Shown here: in pieces, positions 50,975 to 59,565 of the stretch
Position numbering within the stretch: position 1 is the first letter of the stretch
Layout: each line of letters opens with the position of its first letter
DNA from: Nisaea nitritireducens
GTDB taxonomy: Bacteria; Pseudomonadota; Alphaproteobacteria; Thalassobaculales; Thalassobaculaceae
Direction: 5' to 3'
Assembly: GCF_014904795.1 (NCBI RefSeq)
Contig: NZ_JACZFS010000040.1
Coordinates: forward strand, 1-64,000
Length of the DNA: 64,000 nt
Made by a program: the position numbers and the translations under genes
The notes under the pieces: model-generated
The model's input: the letters and a program-made list of their open reading frames with translations, nothing else
Databases searched by the model: none
What the model was told of the DNA's origin: nothing

Positions 50975-51655
50975 ATGAGTTTGTACGGAACCGGTATGCT
51001 GATGACCTTCACCGAGGTCGCGCCGGAAGACGAGGACGAGTTCAACGAGTGGTACAACCGCGAGCATATCGACGAGCGCGTCTGGATGCCCGGTTTCCAT
51101 CGTGCCCGTCGCTATGTCGCGGCGGATGCCGATGCCCGCGTGAAATATTTCGCCAGCTATGAGACCGGGACGGTCCAGGACCTGGCGGACCCGGACTATA
51201 TGGCCCGGCTCGCGGTGCAGAGTGAGTGGAGCCAGAAGGTTATGGCAGGCTTCACAAAGTTCGACCGGCTGACGGTTGATGTCACTGTCGATCAGACCCA
51301 TGGATTTTCCGGCTGGCTCGGCGTGACCCGGTTGTTTCCGGAACAAGGCGTGCATGACCGGCTGCGCGAGTCTCTCAAGACGACTGTGCTGCCGGAGCTC
51401 GGCAAGCGCCTGAACATGCTTGGCGGCTGCCTTGCCGAGAACAACATCGATGTCAGTAACGTCGGTCTCGCTGCTCAGGGAAAACCCGTGCCGCCAGGGC
51501 AGACCCCGGAATGGGTCGTGCTGCTGGATGGCGCTACAGAGGCATCGGTACGGGACGCAAATGACGGGCTGGCGGAGGCTTTGGAAGAAGCAGGTGTCGC
51601 TGCGGCCAGTCTGGATCAAACAATTTACGGTTTTCTTTTTGGGAACAACCGGTAA
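50975..51655 (+). CDS. Small two-domain dabb/EthD-like protein of unknown function
   Basis: A 226-residue protein made of two related halves of about 100 residues with a ferredoxin-like alpha/beta pattern (GMLMTFTEVAPEDEDEFNEW, HIDERVWMPGFHRARRYVAA, then WLGVTRLFPEQGVHDRLRES). The start resembles EthD/DUF4286-type proteins that bind small aromatic or acidic molecules. No catalytic residues can be assigned. It lies 22 bases after the decarboxylase gene and has a GGGGG ribosome site, so it is likely the third gene of the dgdA operon. Confidence 0.7.
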   Translation: MSLYGTGMLMTFTEVAPEDEDEFNEWYNREHIDERVWMPGFHRARRYVAADADARVKYFASYETGTVQDLADPDYMARLAVQSEWSQKVMAGFTKFDRLTVDVTVDQTHGFSGWLGVTRLFPEQGVHDRLRESLKTTVLPELGKRLNMLGGCLAENNIDVSNVGLAAQGKPVPPGQTPEWVVLLDGATEASVRDANDGLAEALEEAGVAAASLDQTIYGFLFGNNR

Positions 51656-51708
51656 GCACGGAGCGTCTTTCCTTGAGCGGTGTTTATCGGGCGCGTAGGC
51701 TGACGCGC

Positions 51709-54201
51709 ATGAAACGTTATGCGATCCGTTGTAGTGCCCTGTCCGTGTCGGCCGTCTGTCTGGCCGCTCTGATCCCGGTCGCGCGTGCGGAACCTGTAGA
51801 GGCGATGGAAAGTCTCTCGCTCGGCATTTCATCGAGCCCGTTCACCGCGGTGCTTCTCGCATTTGCGCTTGCCTCTGTGATCGCATTGGGGGTGGTCCAG
51901 TTTTTGTACCGTGGGCGTTTCAATGCCTTGCGGGCGGAACGCGATACGCTTGCCGCCGCCCTGGACGGACGCGACGCTGCTCTTCAGATGCCTTCTGTCG
52001 GAATGATCGGGCTGATCACGGACAATGCGTCCGGGGGCGGGTCTGTGCTGCGCTATGTTAGCCCGTCCGTCTGCACGTTGCTGCGCGCAGATGCTGAACG
52101 CCTTCAAAGCATCGATGATATTGCCGGCTATCTCGCCGAAGGTTCAGGGGTCACTTTGGGGTCTGCGGTTCGGACGCTGATGGCCGAAGGGAAATCCTTC
52201 TCCTTCGTCGCCGAGATCCGCCACGGAGCGCGCGTTCTCAAGGTTTCGGGTATTCCGGTCGAAGCCGGCTCCGGCAAGTCCCCTCGGGCGGCTCTCGCGC
52301 TGGTCGACATCTCCGACGAAGTGCAAAGCCGCGCGATTGCGGAAGAAGAAGCGCGGAGCAGAAGGCGCAGGAACGAGGATTTGCTCGCTTCCATCAATCT
52401 GCAGACCACGCCGTTCTGGCGCCGCGACGAAAACCTGCAGATCCGTTTTGCCAACATTGCGGCGGATATCATCGATCTGGATTCGGAATCGGCGCGCGAT
52501 ACCTCACGGCGTGCCCGGCGTCTTGGGGCGCCCTATTCGGAAAGCCGGTTTATCGTCGTCGATGGCGAGCGCCGGCTGTTCGAGGTGACCGAGGCGCCGA
52601 GCCCGGATGCGCGCGGGACGGTCGGCTGGGCCATTGACGTTACGTCTCTGGAAGAGTCGCAGGCCGAAATCGCGCGACACATCGCAGCGCATGAAGACGT
52701 GCTTGAAGGGCTGTCCACGGCAATCGCGATCTTCGGCCCGGACAAGCGGCTGAAATTCTTCAACAGCGCTTTCGCGGAGCTTTGGCAAGTCGATCCGGCG
52801 CAGCTTGATGCTGATCCGACCATCACCGAGTTTCTTGAATTGCTGCGGGAGTTGCGCCGGCTGCCGGAGCAATCGGATTTCCGTGCGTACCGGGATCACT
52901 GGAACGGGCTCTTCACGCGTCTGATCGATCCGATGGAGGATTTCTTCTTCCTGCCGGACGACCGCACATTGCGCATGGTGGTGATGCCGCATCCTTTCGG
53001 CGGTCTTTTCCTGACCTTCGAGGATGTGACCGATCGGCTCGCGCTGGAACGGAGCTACAACACGCTGAACGAGGTGCAGCGTGAGACCATCGACAATCTT
53101 GCCGAAGGCGTTGTCGTGTTCGGCGCGGACGGGCGGATGACATTGTCCAACCCGACCTTCCTCAGTATGTGGGACCTCGATCCGGATTTCCGGGATCAAT
53201 CGCTTCATGTGTCAGACGTTCTTGATGCCATGCGGCCACTCTTTCCGCCCTTGGAAGAACGGGACTGGGACAGCTACAAGCAGGAATTCGCCGCCCGGTT
53301 TGCAGACCGGGTCTCAGAGCATGGACGCACGGAGCGTCCTGACGGGACCGCCCTTGAATATTCGTTTGTTCCGTTGCCCGACGGCGCAACGCTGGTCAAT
53401 TTCCTGGATGTGACGGATACACTGAACGTCCAGCGTGCATTGCAGGACCGGAACGAGGCGCTGGAAACGGCGGATAGGCTGAAGAGTGAGTTCATCGCCA
53501 ATGTGTCTTATGAGCTGCGTACGCCACTGAACGCGATCATCGGTTTCGCCGAGATGCTTAATGACGGCTATGTCGGCGAAGTCAGCGACAAGCAGCGGGA
53601 TTACCTGAAGGCAATTCTCGACTCGTCCGGCCGTCTCTCGGCATTGATCGGCAACATTATCGATCTCGCTTCCATCGAGGCGGGGTACCTGACACTGGAG
53701 CCGCAGGAGCTTGACGTCCGCGAGGTCGCTGATGCGGCTATCTTGCTGATAGAGGAAAGAGCCCGTAGCCAGGGTGTCGAGATAGAGGTCGAAATTGATG
53801 ACGCGGTGTCCGGTATAGAGGCAGACGACCGTCGGCTGCGGCAAATCCTGTTCAATCTCGTGTCCAGCGCGCTCCAGTTCACGTCGCAAGGGGAGCGTAT
53901 CAATCTCTCCGTCCGAGCACAGGACGACGATATTCTGTTTTCTGTCATGGATGACGGCAGCGGTGTTCCGGACGAAATGCGTAACCTGATTTTCGAAGCG
54001 TTTAGCGGACCCGATCGCGGCGGCCGAGCGCAGGGGCCGGATCTGGCGCTGCCCCTCGTAAGGCGCCTGGTCGAATTGCATGGCGGAGCCATGTCGGTGG
54101 AGCCGGTCGAAGGAGCGGGACTGTGTATTCAGTGCCGTCTGCCGCGCCATGCCATTACGCCGGGCACAACGGCAAAACTGGCAGGTGAGCTGGTCTTATG
54201 A
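51709..54201 (+). CDS. divL: DivL-like multi-PAS sensor kinase with tyrosine at the phospho-histidine position
   Basis: An 830-residue membrane protein: an N-terminal hydrophobic start and a transmembrane segment (about 42-62), several PAS modules (about 80-580, ending with a DVTDTLNVQRAL linker), a HisKA helix and a HATPase_c domain. The H-box reads FIANVSYELRTPLNAIIGF: the conserved histidine is a tyrosine, Tyr601, encoded at 53509-53511. This is the mark of DivL, the Caulobacter cell-cycle protein that controls CckA. ATP-site blocks (NLVSSALQFTSQGE, DDGSGVPDE) are present, though the first differs from the usual N-box. The ATG at 51709 is used; a TTG lies 36 bases earlier. It is coupled to tsaE by ATGA. 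Confidence 0.82.
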   Translation: MKRYAIRCSALSVSAVCLAALIPVARAEPVEAMESLSLGISSSPFTAVLLAFALASVIALGVVQFLYRGRFNALRAERDTLAAALDGRDAALQMPSVGMIGLITDNASGGGSVLRYVSPSVCTLLRADAERLQSIDDIAGYLAEGSGVTLGSAVRTLMAEGKSFSFVAEIRHGARVLKVSGIPVEAGSGKSPRAALALVDISDEVQSRAIAEEEARSRRRRNEDLLASINLQTTPFWRRDENLQIRFANIAADIIDLDSESARDTSRRARRLGAPYSESRFIVVDGERRLFEVTEAPSPDARGTVGWAIDVTSLEESQAEIARHIAAHEDVLEGLSTAIAIFGPDKRLKFFNSAFAELWQVDPAQLDADPTITEFLELLRELRRLPEQSDFRAYRDHWNGLFTRLIDPMEDFFFLPDDRTLRMVVMPHPFGGLFLTFEDVTDRLALERSYNTLNEVQRETIDNLAEGVVVFGADGRMTLSNPTFLSMWDLDPDFRDQSLHVSDVLDAMRPLFPPLEERDWDSYKQEFAARFADRVSEHGRTERPDGTALEYSFVPLPDGATLVNFLDVTDTLNVQRALQDRNEALETADRLKSEFIANVSYELRTPLNAIIGFAEMLNDGYVGEVSDKQRDYLKAILDSSGRLSALIGNIIDLASIEAGYLTLEPQELDVREVADAAILLIEERARSQGVEIEVEIDDAVSGIEADDRRLRQILFNLVSSALQFTSQGERINLSVRAQDDDILFSVMDDGSGVPDEMRNLIFEAFSGPDRGGRAQGPDLALPLVRRLVELHGGAMSVEPVEGAGLCIQCRLPRHAITPGTTAKLAGELVL

Positions 54202-54734
54202 CATCAGGCGTTGGCTTGGTGCGCCTTACCGTCAATGGGCAGCCGGCAACCGAGAACCTGGCCGGCGCCTGCGCCGGTTTTGCCATCCCGGGCTGTACGT
54301 TCCTGCTTTCAGGTGGCCTCGGTGCCGGAAAGTCGACATTCGCCCGCGCCTTTGTCCGTGCTCTGATTGGAGCGGACGAGGAGGTGCCCAGTCCGACTTT
54401 TACCTTGGTCCAGCAATATGGCCCGATTGATCGTGGCGGCGTCGATATCGAGATTTGGCATGCCGATCTTTATAGGCTCGGCGACCCGGACGAGGTTCTT
54501 GAACTGGGGTTAGACGAAGCCTTCGGGACTGCAATTTGCCTCATTGAGTGGCCGGATCGTCTTGGCTCTTTTGCACCGAATGATGCCATTGAATTGATTT
54601 TCGACTTTGCAGCGGATAAAGGCGCGGGGTCGGAAGTGCGGGAGGTTATCGCGCGGGTTCCGGACAAATGGCGCGCGGACTTTGCCGCCGCCTGTGAGAA
54701 AGCCGGAGTTGAGGTGCGTGGACCAGATGAGTGA
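54198..54734 (+). CDS. tsaE: tRNA threonylcarbamoyladenosine biosynthesis ATPase TsaE
   Basis: P-loop ATPase that drives t6A formation with TsaB and TsaD. The 178-residue protein has Walker A GGLGAGKST at 39-47, PSPTFTLVQQY, IWHADLYRLGDPDEVLELGLDE and CLIEWPDRLG. Its start overlaps the divL stop, and its stop overlaps the amgK start by eight bases. Confidence 0.95.
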   Translation: MTSGVGLVRLTVNGQPATENLAGACAGFAIPGCTFLLSGGLGAGKSTFARAFVRALIGADEEVPSPTFTLVQQYGPIDRGGVDIEIWHADLYRLGDPDEVLELGLDEAFGTAICLIEWPDRLGSFAPNDAIELIFDFAADKGAGSEVREVIARVPDKWRADFAAACEKAGVEVRGPDE

Positions 54735-55764
54735 AATGAATGCGGTGGATGCCAGAGAAGCCAAGCGCCGCGCATTCTGGCAGCGGGCCGGGTGGGAAGG
54801 CGCCGTGGAAGGACCGCTTGCCGCCGATGCGTCCTTCAGGCGCTATTTTCGGCTAAAGCACGCGGATGGCCGGGCTGCGGTCGTCATGGACGCGCCCCCC
54901 GAGAAGGAAGACGTCCGGCCGTTCGTTTCTGTCGGAGAAATCCTCTCGGGTTTCGGTTACAGCGTCCCGCGCCTGTTGGCTGCCGATGATGCGGACGGCT
55001 TTCTGCTTCTCGAGGATCTGGGCGACACGACCTATACCCGCGCGCTGGCGGCGGGTCAGGACGAACATGCTCTCTACAGCCTTGCGACGGACCTGCTGAC
55101 GGATCTGGCAAGGCGCGGGCTCGACGGTGTCGCGGGCAATGTTCCGGCCTACAGCGACGAAAAGCTGCTGCAGGAAGTGATGTTGTTTGTCGACTGGTAT
55201 CTCCGGCCAGGCGTCGGACTTGAGGTCGACGATTCGGCGCGCGAAGCTTTCGCAGATGCCTGGCGGGCTTGCCTGCCTGCTGCGCGTTCCGCTCCGGAGG
55301 TGCTCGTCCTCAGAGACTATCATGTAGACAATATGATGTTGCTCCCGGATCGTCCTGGCATAGCGGCCTGCGGGTTGCTGGATTTCCAGGACGCGGTGGT
55401 CGGTCCCGCCAGCTACGATCTGGTGTCGCTGTTGCAGGATTGCCGCCGGGATATCTCTGGACCTGTTGTCAAATCGGCGATGGAGCGTTATTTCGCGGCC
55501 ATGCCAGAGATCGTGAACCAGCAGGCGTTCCTGAGCTCCTATCGCGTGCTTGGAGCCCAGCGTCATTTCAAGGTGCTCGGGATCTTCGGTCGGCAGACGG
55601 TGCTTTACGGCAATCACGGCTATCTGGTGCATATGCCGCGGCTCTGGAGGCTTACTCTGGAGAATTTATCCGATGAAGCTCTTGCGCCCGTCCGGGAATG
55701 GATCGAAAAACACGTGCCAGAGTCCCATCGCGTGACACCGCCGCCGGGCGGATACGCTGCCTGA
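54727..55764 (+). CDS. amgK: N-acetylmuramate/N-acetylglucosamine kinase AmgK
   Basis: Sugar-1-kinase of the aminoglycoside phosphotransferase fold that phosphorylates N-acetylmuramate at C1 during cell-wall recycling. The 345-residue protein has DASFRRYFRL near the N terminus, LLLEDLGDTTYTRAL, the catalytic HxD-like RDYHVDNMMLL near residue 200, and the metal aspartate in LLDFQDAVVGPASYDL. It is followed by murU 16 bases later. This pair bypasses the de novo fosfomycin-sensitive route. Confidence 0.92.
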   Translation: MSEMNAVDAREAKRRAFWQRAGWEGAVEGPLAADASFRRYFRLKHADGRAAVVMDAPPEKEDVRPFVSVGEILSGFGYSVPRLLAADDADGFLLLEDLGDTTYTRALAAGQDEHALYSLATDLLTDLARRGLDGVAGNVPAYSDEKLLQEVMLFVDWYLRPGVGLEVDDSAREAFADAWRACLPAARSAPEVLVLRDYHVDNMMLLPDRPGIAACGLLDFQDAVVGPASYDLVSLLQDCRRDISGPVVKSAMERYFAAMPEIVNQQAFLSSYRVLGAQRHFKVLGIFGRQTVLYGNHGYLVHMPRLWRLTLENLSDEALAPVREWIEKHVPESHRVTPPPGGYAA

Positions 55765-55780
55765 GGAAAATCCGAACGCC

Positions 55781-56545
55781 ATGCTGCTGACCCGACTGAA
55801 GACGAAAAAGACCACGATTCCCGAGACTGCAATGATCCTCGCAGCCGGACGGGGCACACGGTTGGCGCCCTTGACCGACAAGACTCCGAAGCCGTTGACG
55901 GAAGTCGACGGCAAGGCCCTGATCGACCACATTCTGGAGCGCCTGGTCGCGGTCGGTGTGAAGCGCGTGGTGGTGAATGTCTTCTACCTCGGCGAGCAGA
56001 TCGAAGCGCATCTCGACGGCCGGACGGATGTGGAGATCGTCATCAGCCGTGAGGATAGCCTTCTCGATACCGGCGGAGGCGTTGTGAATGCCCTGCCGCT
56101 TCTGGGGAGCGATCCGTTCTTCGTGATCAATGGCGACAGCCTCTGGGTCGATGCCATGAAGCCGACGCTGGCGCGGTTGGCCGAGGCTTGGCATGCGAAA
56201 GACATGGATGCATTGCTGTTGCTGCATCCTTCGGCCCGAGTCTCCGGCTCTCTTGGCCGCGGGGATTTCACCATGGACGTGGTTGGCCACCTTACCCGTC
56301 GGGAAGAGAGGCGAGTCGCGCCCTACACCTATATGGGCACCTCGATCCTGCATCCGCGCCTGTTCGAGGGTGCGCCGGACGGGGCCTTCTCCCTGAACCT
56401 TCTCTATGACAAGGCCCAGGAGGCGGAACGTCTCTACGGTGCCCTGCATGACGGGCTCTGGTATCATATCAGCACGGTTGAGGATCTTGAGCAGGCGCGG
56501 AGGCTTTTCGCGCAGGGGCATGTGCCCGATGTGCCCTTCTTCTGA
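55781..56545 (+). CDS. murU: N-acetylmuramate-1-phosphate uridylyltransferase MurU
   Basis: Nucleotidyltransferase making UDP-N-acetylmuramate from MurNAc-1-phosphate. The 254-residue protein has the signature MILAAGRGTRLAPLTDKTPKPL with the GXGTRL loop, DTGGGVVNALPLLG, and the metal aspartate in VINGDSLW. Length and position after amgK fit MurU rather than a generic sugar nucleotidyltransferase. It is followed by addB 23 bases later. Confidence 0.93.
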   Translation: MLLTRLKTKKTTIPETAMILAAGRGTRLAPLTDKTPKPLTEVDGKALIDHILERLVAVGVKRVVVNVFYLGEQIEAHLDGRTDVEIVISREDSLLDTGGGVVNALPLLGSDPFFVINGDSLWVDAMKPTLARLAEAWHAKDMDALLLLHPSARVSGSLGRGDFTMDVVGHLTRREERRVAPYTYMGTSILHPRLFEGAPDGAFSLNLLYDKAQEAERLYGALHDGLWYHISTVEDLEQARRLFAQGHVPDVPFF

Positions 56546-56568
56546 GGTCCGGTAACAAGGGAGACGGC

Positions 56569-59562
56569 ATGGGTGTCGGCGGGCTCTACGCCATCGAGGC
56601 GACGGACGGTTTCGCTGATACGCTGGCGCGGGGGCTCTGGCAGGAGGCCGGGGAAGACCCGATGGTCCTTGCCCGGATGTCCGTCCTGGTGCCGACCCGC
56701 CGTGCGGTCCGGACCCTTCGCGAGAGCTTTCTCCGTCTCGGCAACGGCCGTCCAATGCTGTTGCCCGCGCTCCGGCCCGTTGGTGATATCGACGATGACG
56801 AAGCGGGATTCAGTGGGCTCGACGGTGCCGCTGCCGCTGGCGATTTGGCGCCGGCCATTCCGGGCCTGCGCCGACAGCTTTTGCTGACCCAGCTTGTTCA
56901 GCGTTTTCTTGAGCGGAAAGATAGCGGGACCGCGATCCAGGCGGCCGGGATCGATCATGCGGCCCTGCTGGCGGGCGAACTCGCGAACTTTCTCGATCAG
57001 GTCCATACCGAACAGGTGCCCTATGCGGGCCTCGCCAGCCTCGCGAAAGAGCGCTACGCATCGCATTGGCAGGAAGTGCTGGAATTCCTCTCCATCGCTA
57101 CCGAATTCTGGCCCGCTCTCTTGGCAGAGGAAGGGGCGGTGGAAGCGCCGCTGAGGCATTCCGAATTGGTCGACCGGCTTTCGGCGCGTTGGGCGGAGCA
57201 TCCCCCTGAAGATCCCGTCATCGTCGCTGGCTCGACCGGCAGTATCCCGGCCACCGCGCGCCTGATGGGCGCAGTGCTGGACCTGCCGCTCGGCGCCGTG
57301 GTGCTGCCAGGGCTGGACCGGGACGCGGATGAGGTAACCTGGGCCGCCATCGGGCAGGACCCGGGCCATGCACAGCATGGACTGGCTCACCTGCTGAAGA
57401 GTCTCGGTCGCGAGCGGTCGGACGTGCGCGAATGGCCGACATCGGGAGCCGGTGCCGTGCGGGCGCCGCGCAGGCGGCTGATCCAGGAAACCCTGCGCCC
57501 GGCGGAGACGACGGAAGCCTGGCGGCGGCTTCCGGAAGAGCATGCGGAGCTTCTGTCCGGCGGCATCGACGGCCTGTCCATGCTGGCCTGTCCTGGCCAT
57601 CACGAGGAAGCGGAAACCATTGCCCTGATGCTGCGTGAGGCATTGGAGGATGAGACACGGACGGCGGCGCTTGTGACACCGGACCGGGTTCTGGCGCGCC
57701 GGGTGAAGTCGGCACTTCGTCGCTGGGATATCGAGGTTGACGATTCCGCCGGGCAGCCGCTGGCGGCGACCGGCCCGATGACCTTCTGGCTGGCGACCGC
57801 CGAAATGGCGGCCAATGCCTGCGCGCCGGTGCCGCTGCTTGCGGCGCTGAAGCATCCGCTTGCCGCAGGCGGCATGGAGATCCCGCGTTTCCGCCGCCGG
57901 GTCCGCACACTGGAACGCAGCGTCTTGCGTGGCCCGCGCCCGGCACCGGGCATCGACGGCCTTCTGAACGCGGTGCGCTCTTCGTACCCTGAAGAGGAAC
58001 AGCAGGACGCGCTTGACTGGATCGGCAGGCTGTCCTCTTCAGTTACGCATTTCTCGGAGCTGCTGGACAGTAAGGCAGTTTCGCTGATTGACCTGCTCTC
58101 CGCCCACAACGCCATGGCTGAAACGCTTGCGGCGACGGATGAGGAAACGGGCGATCGCAGGCTGTGGGCCGGAGAGGCAGGCGAAGACGCGGCCAACTTC
58201 CTGGGCGAGCTGGTTGAGGCCGTGCGCGATTTCCCGGCCATAGAGGGACGATCCTATGGTGCTTTCCTCGAAGCCCTGCTGGTCGGCCGTGTGCACCGGC
58301 CGCGTTACGGCACACATCCGCGTCTGGCTATCCTTGGCCCGCTCGAAGGCCGGTTGCAGCAGTTCGATCTGATGATTCTCGGTGGTCTGAACGAAGGTAC
58401 CTGGCCGCCGGATCCCGGCGCCGATCCATGGATGAGCCGCCCGATGCGCGCCGAGTTCGGCCTGCCGTCGCCGGAGCGCCGCATCGGTCTCTCGGCACAC
58501 GATTTCCAGATGGCGGCCTCGGCGCCCGAAGTGGTGCTGACGCGGGCTGAACGGGTCGAAGGCGCGCCTACGGTCGCCTCGCGCTGGTGGTTGCGCATGG
58601 AGACGGTGCTCCGGGCGCTGAAACTGCAAGACAAGGTGGGGCGGCGGGTGGCGGATTATCCGCTCTGGCAGCAGGCACTGGATGCGCCGAAGAAACTGGC
58701 GCCGGTCCAACCGCCCGCGCCATGTCCGCCGGTCGACCTGCGGCCTCGGAAGTTCTCCGTCACCGAGATCGAAACCTGGGTGCGCGACCCCTACGCGATC
58801 TATGCCAAGCGTATTCTCGGGCTTAGAAGCCTGGACGAGATTGACGAGGACCCGGGCGCCGCTGACCGGGGCACGATGATCCACGATTCGCTGGATCTGT
58901 TTGTGCAGGAGTTCCCTGACGATCTGCCGCCGGGCGCGCTTGAACGTCTATTGGAGATCGGCCGGGAGCAGTTCGCCCCCGCTATGTTGCGCCCCTCGGT
59001 GCATGCCTTCTGGTGGCCGCGTTTCGAGCGGATTGCTGAATGGATCGCGGCGATGGATGGACCGCGACGGGCCACCCTCACGCGTATCTGGACGGAACGC
59101 AAAGGGACCATCTCCATTGCAGGCCCGTTCGCCTCCGTGGAGCTGACCTGCAAGGCGGACCGGATCGAACGGCAGGCGGATGGCAGTTACGTCATCGTGG
59201 ACTACAAGACCGGCGGGCCGCCGACGGACAAGCAGGTCCGGGCAGGTCTCTCGCCGCAGCTGCCGCTGGAAGCGATGATGCTGGCCATGGACGGTTTCGC
59301 CGAAATCCCGGCAGGCGCCATAGGCGCGCTGGAATATTGGCGGCTCAGCGGTGGAGAGCCAGCGGGCGAGCGCAAGCCCCTGAAAGGCAATCTGGAAGAG
59401 TTGATCGAAGAGGCGGAAGCGGGACTTCTTGAGCTTGTCAGGGTGTTCGACGACCCGAAGACGCCCTACCGATCCCGTCCCGCCCCCGAGCATGCGCCGC
59501 GTTACTCCGACTATGAGCATCTGGCCAGGGTCAAGGAATGGTCCGCGGCGGGGGAGCTTTAG
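56569..59562 (+). CDS. addB: Double-strand break repair protein AddB
   Basis: Inactive-helicase plus nuclease subunit of the AddAB helicase-nuclease that processes DNA ends for recombination. The 997-residue protein is the alphaproteobacterial form, with the N-terminal VLVPTRRAVRTLRESFL, GLNEGTWPPDPGADPWMSR, FSVTEIETWVRDPYAIYAK, and the nuclease motif VIVDYKTGGPP near residue 880. It ends 3 bases before addA. Confidence 0.96.
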   Translation: MGVGGLYAIEATDGFADTLARGLWQEAGEDPMVLARMSVLVPTRRAVRTLRESFLRLGNGRPMLLPALRPVGDIDDDEAGFSGLDGAAAAGDLAPAIPGLRRQLLLTQLVQRFLERKDSGTAIQAAGIDHAALLAGELANFLDQVHTEQVPYAGLASLAKERYASHWQEVLEFLSIATEFWPALLAEEGAVEAPLRHSELVDRLSARWAEHPPEDPVIVAGSTGSIPATARLMGAVLDLPLGAVVLPGLDRDADEVTWAAIGQDPGHAQHGLAHLLKSLGRERSDVREWPTSGAGAVRAPRRRLIQETLRPAETTEAWRRLPEEHAELLSGGIDGLSMLACPGHHEEAETIALMLREALEDETRTAALVTPDRVLARRVKSALRRWDIEVDDSAGQPLAATGPMTFWLATAEMAANACAPVPLLAALKHPLAAGGMEIPRFRRRVRTLERSVLRGPRPAPGIDGLLNAVRSSYPEEEQQDALDWIGRLSSSVTHFSELLDSKAVSLIDLLSAHNAMAETLAATDEETGDRRLWAGEAGEDAANFLGELVEAVRDFPAIEGRSYGAFLEALLVGRVHRPRYGTHPRLAILGPLEGRLQQFDLMILGGLNEGTWPPDPGADPWMSRPMRAEFGLPSPERRIGLSAHDFQMAASAPEVVLTRAERVEGAPTVASRWWLRMETVLRALKLQDKVGRRVADYPLWQQALDAPKKLAPVQPPAPCPPVDLRPRKFSVTEIETWVRDPYAIYAKRILGLRSLDEIDEDPGAADRGTMIHDSLDLFVQEFPDDLPPGALERLLEIGREQFAPAMLRPSVHAFWWPRFERIAEWIAAMDGPRRATLTRIWTERKGTISIAGPFASVELTCKADRIERQADGSYVIVDYKTGGPPTDKQVRAGLSPQLPLEAMMLAMDGFAEIPAGAIGALEYWRLSGGEPAGERKPLKGNLEELIEEAEAGLLELVRVFDDPKTPYRSRPAPEHAPRYSDYEHLARVKEWSAAGEL

Positions 59563-59565
59563 GTA

